In this document: positions 1-9,781 of the stretch, one piece after another
Numbering within the stretch: the stretch's first letter is position 1
Layout: each line of letters opens with the position of its first letter
NCBI RefSeq assembly: GCF_000003605.2
Contig: NW_003154244.1
Location: 61,292-93,394 of the forward strand
From: Saccoglossus kowalevskii
Taxonomy: Eukaryota > Hemichordata > Enteropneusta > Harrimaniidae
Length of the DNA: 32,103 bases
Reading direction: 5' to 3'
Position numbers and translations under genes: made by a program
Notes under the pieces: generated by a model
What the model was told of the DNA's origin: nothing
The model's input: the letters and a program-made list of their open reading frames with translations, nothing else
Databases searched by the model: none

Positions 1-1012
1 CGCAGTACCACTATGTTCATTACATGGCTAGTGGTTACAAATGTCATGAACTGTGTTAAATAAATTGAAGCACTTTAACGGAGTTTGGTAAAAACACATT
101 GGAAGGTGCATGATATAGTCAGAAGTGATTGTGGCAAATATATGCATTGATGCATGCATGGATGGATGGATGCACTGGTGCCATGGGAAGCATGCTACAT
201 CTGGAAAAGAGACACTTTAGTTTTGGTCGAGAAGTGATGCCTTGTTGCGGCTGCAGGGGCAGCGTTTAAATATTTACAAGGAATGGTGACAATTCAGTCA
301 TGGTGAGTAGTTGTTATGAAGCATGAGACTAAAATGCCACTCTCATCATTATGGTATGATAAACATCCAAAAGTTGTGAATTGTTACTGTGGCAAAGATA
401 CAACCTGATGAATACCTACTGGTGACAGATTTGTTATTAATTAATGCATGTAGTGGTTACCAATATGTAGGTGAGGCAAAGATGAGAAACTAGTGACAGA
501 GATGCCAAAAGCTGGATTCTGGATTCAGTTCGTCTGATAATTTCGGTGGCCAAGAAATAAGACGAGATTTTGTGTTGACTGAGTGAATAAAAGATGCATA
601 CCCACTGCTTGTAATCGACGAGTCTCTAGACAGATTGTCTGGTGTTCAGTGTTACCAAACTTCGCATATACCATCTCGTTACAGGCAAATGGTAATGGTC
701 ACAGATGAACAGTTAAATTTAGCATTTGTGAGACGAAGTGTACTCGGTTGCAATTGGTAATGGTTATGAATTGTTTCCTGTTCCTGTGTTAAGAAAAATA
801 TTTCGAGGCATGTTCTAGTTCGCTCCACACGTTTTCAAATAGAAAAAATATAACAACTGATTAGTCAATATATCTGAATTTAGCAACGATGACCAATTTG
901 ACTGGTATTTGAATGTATCGCCAGTGACCATGGTGCACCGCGGTGCACGATATCACTCAACACAGGAAAAACCAAACTATATCAATTCTTTCTACTCTCG
1001 GGTTCTCTACAC
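1..1012. other. Gene-free stretch, nothing recognised
   Basis: No reading frame of convincing length or similarity is present on either strand. Only a short GATG/GCAT-rich simple stretch near 145-172 stands out. I see no exon, RNA gene or transposon end here. Confidence 0.5.
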
Positions 1013-1640
1013 GTGTCAGGGGGGAAACTCGTCTCGTCTCTCTATCGCGTCCCCTTGAGGTACGGGATCGGGAAAGTCACTTATACTTTACAGTCAAATA
1101 AGGCACACACAACGAAATACGTTTCAGCTCTCGTCTTAGTCGGTCAATCGAGCACTCTATAAGACACAGCGCCCTGGGGAAAAGTCCCCAAGACTATCAC
1201 AAGGCTGACCCAAGACTCTCTTCGACTGCGTCAACACTCGCCCCAAGTCTCTCCAGGACTGCCCACGACTCTCAGACTGCGTCTATCGTGCTCTGCTCCC
1301 CAAGACCAACTCAAACTCTCTTTATTCATTTTCAAAACTCTAACCAATTACAAAGCAGTAAAAAGACTCTAGGGCGTAACCTTCAATCATAAAGCCAATC
1401 ACACTAAGTACTGAATACGTCGTATCTTTTGATTAATCGTTCACTACATTAATAACTATGGATACCAACTGTCAGAATCGCGACGGATATCTCGTAATTA
1501 GTTCCAAATCACTGAGCCAAGTTCCGTCCAAAACTTCAAATAGGCCTAAACGATGACAGACATAACACAGCAATTCAGCTAATAATCAACTAATTAAGTC
1601 GGTCAACAGATACGCAAAACCAAATTCATGACAGATGCCT
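1013..1640. repeat. Dispersed repeat family, copy A
   Basis: This stretch is a diverged direct copy of 3200-3655. Shared blocks include GGGAAAGTCACTTA, CTTTACAGTCAAATA, ACAACGAAATACGTTTCA, AGCCAATCACACTAAGTACT and TTAGTTCCAAATCACTGAG. Copy A carries roughly 170 extra bases in the middle (about 1125-1350), rich in AAGACTCTC-like motifs, that copy B lacks. Neither copy encodes a protein. Copy B sits inside a TIR element, so copy A is probably a remnant of a related element whose ends I could not find. Confidence 0.7.
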
Positions 1641-2949
1641 CTCGATTAGACTTTTCTTTCTTACCCTGTAGAAGATCATGTAACTATACCGGATCGGATT
1701 TCATAACCAAGTTGTGTAACTGACTACAAACGGCATAAGACATGTATGAAAAGTGATGAGAAACAACATGATAAGACAAACTGCTACTACGATCGCAAAT
1801 TAATTGGCGGACAAATGAAATGAGCAAACGTCTCTGGTTCTCGATATAACTAGAAAAAATAGGACTATTTAAAGTCTGTAGAAGCGACTAAAATAGACTA
1901 TAGTTGAACTATGGTGAACAATATCCGTGAAATTTGGCTACGTCATTGACATCCGTGATATTGAACTTGACACCATTACTGCTTTAATTGTGTTATTTCT
2001 TTAATTCTTTATTGTTTATTATTTCCTATCATTTACTTGTTCAAATATTAAATCTAAACTTCTATTCATTTACCTCTTATTATGTGATGGATTGTTTGAA
2101 GAAATTGGATTTATTTCAGTTGGTTTCGTTTTTTTTAAAGAGAAATACTAAATTGATATCCAAAAAAACACTCGGACAAAATATATAATTATTAAATAAG
2201 GCGATCTGAACTTTTTATGAGTATGTGTCCACGAGTTATATGATAACATTCACCGGCCTGACCTAGGGTTATATTTAAAGCGAACATTTAAGGTCATGCT
2301 GCTGAAGGTCTCTTGGCATCATATTCAGAATGTGTATTTGCGATGTAGAGACGTGGCGTGTGTGGAAAACGTTGTACTGAGGTAAGTGGAACTAAAAATA
2401 GTAACTCCAAGTGCAGTATTATGTATTGGGTGTTACATATAGTAATACGGTTGTTAGGGACGATAACAAAACACAGCTCACGAACGACTTTGTCATATCC
2501 TGTCATATTATCGATTACGTATCTTTGTCAGGATAGTCGGTAGCTCTATGTCAGTAGCCGCCTACATATCTGGAATTGGGTTCAATGTTCACATAAAATA
2601 AACAGAATGAAACAAATAAAAATAAATAGATTTAAGCATAGAAATGATAGCTCGAAAAACTGCTTGTGGTATATATGGAGAAATATTCGTTTTTGTTGAT
2701 ATATATACATACATAGTGACGCCCGTCTACTATTTTCATAACTTACATTAATATAAGTTTTCACAAATTAAGGTTACAGAAAGGGGTGTGTGTATTAACT
2801 GTACAACGCCTTCCCATTTCTATAAGTTACAACTTTGTATAGAGTTATATGGGCATACCTAGACTGGGATGTTTATATATCTATATTTTGCATTCTTTGG
2901 TAGAATCATAGACCTTAAAAAGGTCTATGGTAGAATTCATTATACATAC
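1641..2949. other. Gene-free AT-rich stretch
   Basis: There is no supported gene. The 60-70 residue open frames here (for example 1988-2188) are low-complexity and match no family I recognise. One short perfect hairpin is visible: CATAGACCTT then AAAAGGTCTATG, near 2908-2930. Confidence 0.45.
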
Positions 2950-2952
2950 TTA

Positions 2953-4028
2953 GGGAATGACCATCTATTGTTCCTGACGGGGGGGGGGGCAGCATATTTC
3001 CCAAAGCCACGGGGGGGGGGGCAGTGACCTTTTATCAAGGCTGAAGGGGGGCCGAATATTTTTCTCTTAGAAATTTTACTTACTTTACGCCTTTTTATTG
3101 AACACAAAGTAAATAAACTGAATATATTTATAATATAATAAATAAAAATATACATATAGAAAGATTTAAAATTTAAAAGTATCCATTATTGTAAAACAGG
3201 TGTCATGGGGAATTTTTCGTCGTGTGTCTATTACGTTGGCTTGAGGTACCGGACCGGGAAAGTCACTTAAGCTTTACAGTCAAATAGACGCACACAACGA
3301 AATACGTTTCAATAGCTAGTCTTTAGCCACATCGAGAGCGCCTCAAGGCAAACTGCCTCGTCAGAGACTTACAAAAAAGTTTAAAGACATAAGGCGTAAC
3401 CTTCACACATTCAACTTGCAATAGCCAATCACACTAAGTACTGAACACGTCATATCTTTCGATTAATCGTTCACTATATTAATAACTGCAAATACCAAAC
3501 TGCCAGAAATAGTAGTCCGGATGGCGATGGTTATATCGTATTTAGTTCCAAATCACTGAGTCAAGTTACGTCCAGGACCTCGCATGAGCCTAAATGATGA
3601 CAGATATAACACATTCACTAGTAACCAGCTAAATAAGTCTTTCTTCAGGCAAATGTGTAGAACTGTTAATATAAATTTCAAAATATTATATGTCAATTTG
3701 TGTATTTTTACTTCACAGAAATTGCAGATTGCTTGTAGTAGTGTTTATTTATCAAAATGCTTTTTCGAGGCGACAGTTTTATCTCTACTGTTTATAGTAA
3801 AACATTTTATCTGATAAAGATAAAGTGTATATCCACAAAGTAGACAGACTGAAGTATTTTTGTTTCGTCATATATACATGTAAAAGTTCAATAAAAACAC
3901 ATGAATATATATATAGAGAGAGGGGGTTACAAATTTTCATTTTTTTCTAAAGGGGACACCCATTGATTTTTTTGAAAAAGCACTGAGAATTGCCAGACCC
4001 CCATTAGAAATAATAAATGGTCATTCCC
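2953..4028. mobile_element. TIR DNA transposon, PIF/Harbinger-like, non-autonomous
   Basis: The ends are inverted repeats: GGGAATGACCAT on the left, and its complement closing at CATTCCC on the right. Similarity runs about 31 bp and ends in a G-run. Both ends are flanked by TTA (2950-2952 and 4029-4031), the 3-bp TWA duplication typical of PIF/Harbinger elements. There is no transposase frame, so the 1,076-bp copy is non-autonomous. It contains repeat copy B (3200-3655) and two long G-runs at about 2980-3020. Its right end lies only about 120 bp before the UNC93-like gene 1 start codon. The TIRs and TSD are seen directly; the superfamily is inferred. Confidence 0.7.
3200..3655. repeat. Dispersed repeat family, copy B (inside the TIR element)
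   Basis: This copy aligns in the same orientation with 1013-1640 over most of its length and lacks the roughly 170-base central segment of that copy. It lies wholly inside the 2953-4028 element, so it is part of that element's internal sequence or a nested insertion. Confidence 0.65.
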
Positions 4029-4122
4029 TTATTGAGAATTTCTGGAGAACTACTTATTTAATTTTAAATAACTGATCAAATCTCAATTAACTTTAACGTT
4101 AATGAATTATATATTCGTTATA

Positions 4123-4134
4123 TTTTTTATCAGA
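4123..4134 (+). promoter_or_regulatory. Probable 3' splice site of a 5'-UTR intron, UNC93-like gene 1
   Basis: A T-rich tract ending in TTTTTTATCAG lies 13 bases before the start codon. The paralogue has the same arrangement, with TACTTTCAG ending at 11118, 16 bases before its ATG. Conservation of position suggests that both genes have an untranslated upstream exon that I cannot locate. An in-frame TAA at 4139-4141 closes the frame just before the ATG. Confidence 0.5.
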
Positions 4135-4147
4135 TACTAAATTTACG

Positions 4148-6087
4148 ATGGATTTGAAGAACGAACATTTAAATACGGGAATCATCTACAAACCGTCTCG
4201 AGAAGATGGAAATGAAGAGGAAATTATCGATGAAAAAACAGAAATGTTGGACATTAAGAATCAGTCTGTTTATGTTGGTAGGCAAATTTGCACAGAGGAA
4301 ATGCAGACAGATAAAGAGAAAAAGAAAGAAAAAACGAAAATTGTAAAAAATATGCTTGTACTGTGTACAGTTTTTACATTCTTGTTTACAGCGTTCAACG
4401 GTCTAGTCAATCTACAAAGCAGTATAAACTGTGACGATGGTTTAGGATTTGCGTCTTTAGCCTGTATGTATGCCTTTATGATTGTATCTGCTGTATTACT
4501 ACCTTCCATTGCAATCAATACATTTGGTACAAAATGGACATTAGTGATCAGTATGGTATTCTATGTAATTTACACTGCTGCCAACTACTACCCTATGTGG
4601 TACATTCTTATGACAGCTTCAGCTTTCCTTGGAATTGCAGCTGCTCCTCTGTGGACGTGCCAGGCTATGTATATCACCACCATCAGTATCCAGTACGCCA
4701 ATATCAATGATGAAGACTGGCAAAATACAGTAAATCGCAATGTTGGCATATTTTCGATGACTTTAAAGAGTAGCCAAATATTTGGAAATATACTTTCTTC
4801 AGTAGTTCTTGGACTTTCTGATGATCGTAACACTACTTCGTTTAACGATGTAACATATACGTGTGGGGCTAATGACTGCCAGGAAACTGAAGGTAACCAG
4901 ACAACATTTTGTGACTTACCTCCACAGAATTTAACAACTATTTTACTAACTCTGTATGTGGCATGTGGTGTTATAGCTATTATTATTACAGTTATATTTC
5001 TCGACAAACTGAAAGTAGGACAAGAACCAAAGGAACAGAAACAGTCATGTGATCTATTATTGGCCACTATCAAACTTTTGAAAGATGATAGAATATGGTT
5101 CGTCATTCCAATGTCGGTGTGTAGTGGTATAGAAATGGCCGTTATTACAGGAGTCTTTGTGAAAGTGAGTGAAGTCTAATACTTACAATACTACATTATT
5201 ATTGTGTACATTGTTAACACATGCGAATTGGTCCAGCTGTTTAGCTTCTCAACACAAAAAATGTTACATTATTATTTTTTACAGTCTTATGTATCATGCG
5301 TCATTGGAGTCAATATGGTTGGTTATGTTATGATATGTTACGGTGTTAGTAACACTGTTTTCTGTGTCATCGCTGGACGTGTGGCGACATACATAGGCCG
5401 CGTGACCTTGGTTGCCATAGGTGGAGCAATGTTAGTATCACTCTCTATATCCTTGTTGCTTTGGGAGCCACGTGCAGAGCAGATGCCAGTCTACTTTATT
5501 ATTGCTGCTGGGTGGGGACTGGCTGATGCTATATGGCAGACACAGATGTATAGTGAGTTAAAATGAATTCGTAATTGTAATATTTATAGTTACTTAGTTA
5601 CAGAATATATAAGGTGAATCATGACATTCAAACAATTTTCTGAGTATGCATTTCTCTGACGTCACATCCGTCACCAGATTTGAAAACAACTGATTGTGGC
5701 AACAAACAATTATTATACTGTGGTCATTGCTATTTATCATCAGTAAGTTAGAATATAATATTATGGGATATCCATGTTAGCACAACTATAACCAACTCAC
5801 ACACTGATCATCAATCAAAATATCATAGTGGTTTCTTTTCTATCCTTGCAGCTATATATGGTGTGTTATTCCCTGATAATCAGGAAGCAAGTTACTCTAA
5901 CTGTAAACTATGGGAATCTATAGGATTTGCAGTTTCCTTTGCATATAGCATATTTATATGCGTCTATATCAACCTGCTGATCCTTATAGGAATGCTAATA
6001 CTAGCTGTAATTTGTTATTTTGTCGTGGAATACAACATATGGAAAAACAGTAACAACATTAGGAAATATAGCTGCAAGCAGCAGTGA
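4148..6087 (+). CDS. UNC93A: UNC93-like multipass membrane protein, gene 1 (3 exons)
   Basis: The coding exons are 4148-5164, 5285-5552 and 5852-6087, with introns of 120 and 299 bp, phases 0 and 1, and GTGAGT at both donors. The joined frame is 506 aa; vertebrate UNC93A proteins are around 460. Residues 1-65 are hydrophilic and end in a Lys-rich stretch. The first membrane segment follows (about 69-87), then the family motif NLQSSIN (88-94), FGTKWTLV (126-133) and further hydrophobic helices to the C terminus. A loop at 225-263 has three N-glycosylation sequons (N228, N250, N261) and Cys239, Cys244 and Cys255. UNC93 proteins resemble the major facilitator superfamily; known members act as an ion-channel subunit (worm unc-93) or a Toll-receptor chaperone (UNC93B1). 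The cargo or partner here is unknown. The last six residues appear to come from a repeat. Family call firm; exact orthology is not. Confidence 0.88.
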
Positions 6088-6120
6088 TCAACTTATAGGC
6101 TGTTGAATCACGTTGCTATG
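6064..6120. repeat. Dispersed repeat with core TATAGCTGCAAGCAGCA, copy 1
   Basis: The core TATAGCTGCAAGCAGCA, followed by GTGA or ATGA and then a TTGAA-CACGTTGC block, recurs at 14036-14110. Here the core overlaps the final codons and the TGA of UNC93-like gene 1. Full element limits are unclear. Confidence 0.55.
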
Positions 6121-6386
6121 AATACTTCAATGGCTGCTTTGGACACACTCACAAACAAACAATCGGCACAATATGCTCTTTCCGGGTTTGTTGGATATTG
6201 CTGACATTTTTTTATGACATGCTAAAACATGACTTGCATAGTGTTGGTGAAATACCGTGCACAATATGACAATCCTCTTTAGAGCTACATGCTCATCAAA
6301 TATCTGTCAGATACATAAACAGTTCTCTACATATGAGAATGTCAGAATTTGACTGTTGACTTATTAAGTCCAACCAAAATTAGTAT

Positions 6387-6392
6387 AATAAA
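6387..6392 (+). terminator. Candidate poly(A) signal for UNC93-like gene 1
   Basis: This AATAAA lies 300 bases after the stop codon, followed by an AT-rich stretch. It is a simple hexamer match only; no downstream GU-rich element was confirmed. Confidence 0.3.
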
Positions 6393-6422
6393 AATGACAA
6401 ATCACTTTTAAGTGACGAGAGG

Positions 6423-6559
6423 GTCGTCACCTGCGCACGCACGGGAATAGAGTCCCAAGCGACAATAACAACACGCGCTAAAAACGCAAAGGCTCATGGG
6501 TAGACGCTTGTTTGTAAACAATGACACGCCATGGCCATCTGACGCATGCGCAGGTGACG
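6423..6559. mobile_element. Short MITE-like element with about 19-bp inverted ends
   Basis: The left end, GTCGTCACCTGCGCACGC, and the right end, whose complement is GTCGTCACCTGCGCATGC, form a near-perfect inverted repeat around about 100 bp that is GC-richer than its surroundings. The same end motif (GTCGTCACCTGCG) recurs once near 23951. No clear target duplication was found. Confidence 0.5.
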
Positions 6560-6599
6560 ACTTCCCCCACTAGCTCCAACACAGATGATGATTAATGGT

Positions 6600-8341
6600 C
6601 GGCGTATGAATCAAGAAATCAACTGAGTACAATACCATAAGGAATTGGATAGAAAATATACATGAAGGTTCAGTGATTTAAAAACAAACAAATGCATGGA
6701 AAATATTCAAACTTCACAAACATTTACATAAAAAACTAAACTTTTCATGAACAATGCATGACAAATTGTGACCCTCCCACACGTTATAGGTTTAAAGCTA
6801 AGTATTCAAATAATAAATATGTAACAAAGCATATTTTCAACACAGTGCTGATTTTAATATTTAAATTTATCATATTTAAGGCATTATGATTACTGAGTAT
6901 ATAACTTATGTTTATTACGAGTTTCAATGAAATTTCAATGATATTAATTAATAACAATTATATATATATATTTCCATATATTTATATTACTTATAAAATA
7001 TGGCGAATTGACATAAAAGCGATATTATTGTAAATCGCAAATATATACACTCATTTGTCAATAAATAATGTACTGAACATCCAACAATAGTTGCTATACT
7101 TAAATCGCTTGACATGATATTGTTTAGTTTATTGTGTGCAAATAAATAGTCAATGAGATATTTATATTAAGAAATTTATTTAATTCATTTATGAATACTT
7201 CCAATCTGATTAAAAACAAAAGTAATAACAAATAAAAATAAAAATAAAATAGGTTTATAGCCAAAATAATTAAAGCCCGTACACTACATCAGATTTTAAT
7301 CAGATTGGAATACTTCAAGACACATCACACAACAGTATAAGGGTGTATCCCGCCTTTGTCAACCCTTCTACTCACCAACCCATCAGTTCACTTCAACTCT
7401 AGGCTCCCCCTGTTACATGTGTTTGGGGTTTGGGGTATTTTGGTCCAGTAAGTATCAATGTAGGATTTTCGTAGTATACCAAGGCTGAACCTTGATCGTA
7501 TATAAATTATACTACATGCATTAGGTACATTTAACACTTCAAGGTGAATTAAGGATAAGCTTTGGATATCGATGATAACAAATATACATGGATAGTTGCA
7601 TTGCCCTATACGAAATCTTCTGTGTGAATAGAGCGAATATTATTATTGTGTATTGAACAAAAAATGGAAAAATATCACAAATATGATGTTATTTGCTGTT
7701 CACGACTATTTCTTATACACCTACTCAACCATTTGAGTGTTTTTTGTTCTTAGTTCTTTTATAAACAGAACTACAATGAGTATTTAGTGAGCTAATGGGA
7801 GTGATTTTTGCTATTTTCGAAGAAATTCTGAGCAGAATTCGTCCATGAAATGCTTTTTACGCATATTTTGGATGGGTTAACCGTTATTGTAAAAATTGAT
7901 ATACCTTTCCTTTGAAATTCTATTTCAAATTGAGCATTTCATAAAAGAATTGTTTTTAAAGTCCCATACGGTGGCATCCTACACAACCCTTCTGTCACCA
8001 TATTCATCGAGAATTACGTGCATCTTGCTTTCCCAAGCATCGTCAATAGCAGGCATATCATGGGCGTATGCCCTGCCAAACGCGGTTATGTTCATAAATC
8101 AGGGGCGGATACAGGATTTTTTTACGAAAGCAAATTGAATAAATCTTTCAACGGGGGGGGGGGGGTTTCCTTCTACTCCGACGCTAATAGCATGAAGGAG
8201 CGAGATGACACGTTTGCAATCTGGAGACAGGTTCATCCAAATAACACCGATGACAAGGCGATGACCCCAGTAAACCTCAAGGAAAACGAATACTTGTATA
8301 TTGTAAGGATGCACTTAACGCGTTTGTAGACAGTGTAATAA
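6600..8341. other. Intergenic AT-rich stretch with an inverted repeat
   Basis: No gene is recognised. A 17-bp inverted pair, TTCCAATCTGATTAAAA at 7199-7215 and its complement at 7294-7310, encloses about 80 bp of A-rich sequence. It is probably the remains of a small MITE. CAGGGGCGGATACAGG at 8100-8115 looks like a transposon terminus, but I found no partner end. Confidence 0.4.
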
Positions 8342-9633
8342 GGCCACACTGATTTAATTTTATGGATGACATCCTCTTAAGATCCCAAAACTAATGCGAG
8401 AGGGCGAAAAAAAAAATTTGGCCAAAAAAAAAAAATGCTGCTAAAACTACAGGACTACGGAGCTATTATTACGAATTTAACCACAGTGTATCAAAAAAAA
8501 ACAAGTCTTTATTTGTAGGAGGCACATGTTGATGTACACATTTCGTATTGTATTACTGTCACAGGTATCATCACCTTTGATTTTGAAAAGGCAAGAGGAT
8601 AAGGCAGATGTTAGCATTGCCAAAGGCATACACATCAACTCAATAATAAAGAAAAACTTACTGTGTTGTATTGAAAAAAAAATAATTAAAAATGAACAAT
8701 AAGTTTGTCAAAGGCAACCTGGAAATTAACTTCTTTGACATTCAAACTACAGCTTTTAAAGTGACACTTCAGATAGACTAAGTGTAGACACAATTGCTCT
8801 AGAACTACATGTACTTCAACTATGTAACAAATTATAAGAGGCTCGATATTGAAAAAAAACACCAACAGAGAGTCAACAAAAATTTGGATGCAGAAAATTA
8901 TGTACATGTATCTTGATGAAAATGCGTCATATGATCAAAATATTACTGAATGTGTGTGCAAGCAAATTATCCGAATCAGAAAATGAAAAAAAATAAGAAG
9001 AAAAGGGGACTTCGGCCAAGGAGCTTCTGCTGCTTTTGTTGCAGTTTTGTCGACTTCAATGCGGACAAAGCAACCGAACTGATTTGTCGCCTGACTGACT
9101 TTTAGGCCACCATACACCTCCACTCCTCTCCCATTTCTCTCATCGTTGCAGAAGAAACGCGGGACAGCCACTCTGGACAATATGTTTTTAAAGTTGTCTG
9201 GGCAAAACTCGCTTGCCGCTACCGACCTCTCGTATAGCTGTGTAAACGTCTCCCTGGCCAACGTCAATTGCGTACCAGTCTACAACAATCCCTCCGTTTC
9301 ACCTCTGAACTTTTATGCTCACGTATTTTGGTGGTGTGGTCGCCATGTTGGATCATTTATGGCAAAATGTGCATGTTTTAAGGCAATCTCTTTCCCATGG
9401 GTCTTTTCGCTTTACGTAACGCGCATCTAACTGTGCGGAGTTTGGTTTTGAGGTAGTCCAAAAGGAGTTTTACGACAAGTCGGCGCTTTGCGACAATGTG
9501 AGTCGGCAAGTTCCGGACAGAAAACCGATCTGTGGAGACTCGTCGTCGGAGATTTTTTTTTTTTTTTTTTTTGAGAACAGGCGAAAACTAATGCGCGCGC
9601 GGATGTCATCCATAAAATTAAATCGGTGTAGCC
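8342..9633. mobile_element. TIR DNA transposon, PIF/Harbinger-like, 1.29 kb
   Basis: The outer 33 bp at each end are inverted copies with two mismatches; both contain GATTTAATTTTATGGATGAC. The element begins GGCCACAC and ends GTGTAGCC, flanked on both sides by TAA (8339-8341 and 9634-9636), which fits a TWA target duplication. Just inside each end the motif AAAACTAATGCG appears in the same orientation. No transposase is recognised. A 110-codon minus-strand frame lies inside (9267-8935). The element ends 57 bp before the relic UNC93 exon. Structure is seen directly; the superfamily is inferred. Confidence 0.72.
8935..9267 (-). other. Open frame of 110 codons inside the TIR element, unknown
   Basis: This frame is the longest in the element. 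It is not low-complexity in its first 85 residues and then becomes hydrophobic (a run of L, I and F). I recognise no transposase or host domain. Upstream on the same strand, an ATGGCGACC in good start context (about 9344) opens a 15-codon frame that ends in TGA, so this could be a captured and decayed host exon. It may also be chance. Confidence 0.2.
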
Positions 9634-9690
9634 TAATCATAATTTAACAAGTCATTCTGACCTCTATCCTCGCTTTTATTTTTCTTGCAG

Positions 9691-9781
9691 CTATTTAGGG
9701 TGTGCTATTTATTGATAATCAGGAAACAAGTTACTTTTTAAAGTATGAATTTCAAATCTGTAGTTGCGGTCTTTGCATATT
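9691..9781 (+). pseudogene. Relic of UNC93-like exon 3 with its splice acceptor
   Basis: The sequence TTTTCTTGCAG followed by CTATTTAGGGTGTGCTATTT closely parallels the acceptor and start of gene 1 exon 3 (from 5852). Shared stretches include TGATAATCAGGAA and CAAGTTACT, and similarity fades after CTTTGCATAT. In the reading phase of the functional exons a TAG stop appears at the third codon, and the segment after CAAGTTACT has lost bases, so it cannot encode the domain. No matching exons 1 or 2 were found nearby. It resembles gene 1 more than gene 2 at the DNA level. Confidence 0.75.

Noticed and set aside
1013-3655. Pair of LTRs of a retrotransposon
   Set aside because: The copies are direct, but no gag or pol frame lies between them, copy B is inside a TIR element with its own target duplication, and no TG/CA termini or primer site are visible.
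4588-5106. 172-codon minus-strand frame
   Set aside because: It lies antisense to UNC93-like exon 1, which is strongly supported; it has no recognisable domain.
8018-8329. 103-codon frame upstream of the TIR element
   Set aside because: It crosses a G-run encoding poly-glycine and transposon-end-like sequence; no similarity recognised.
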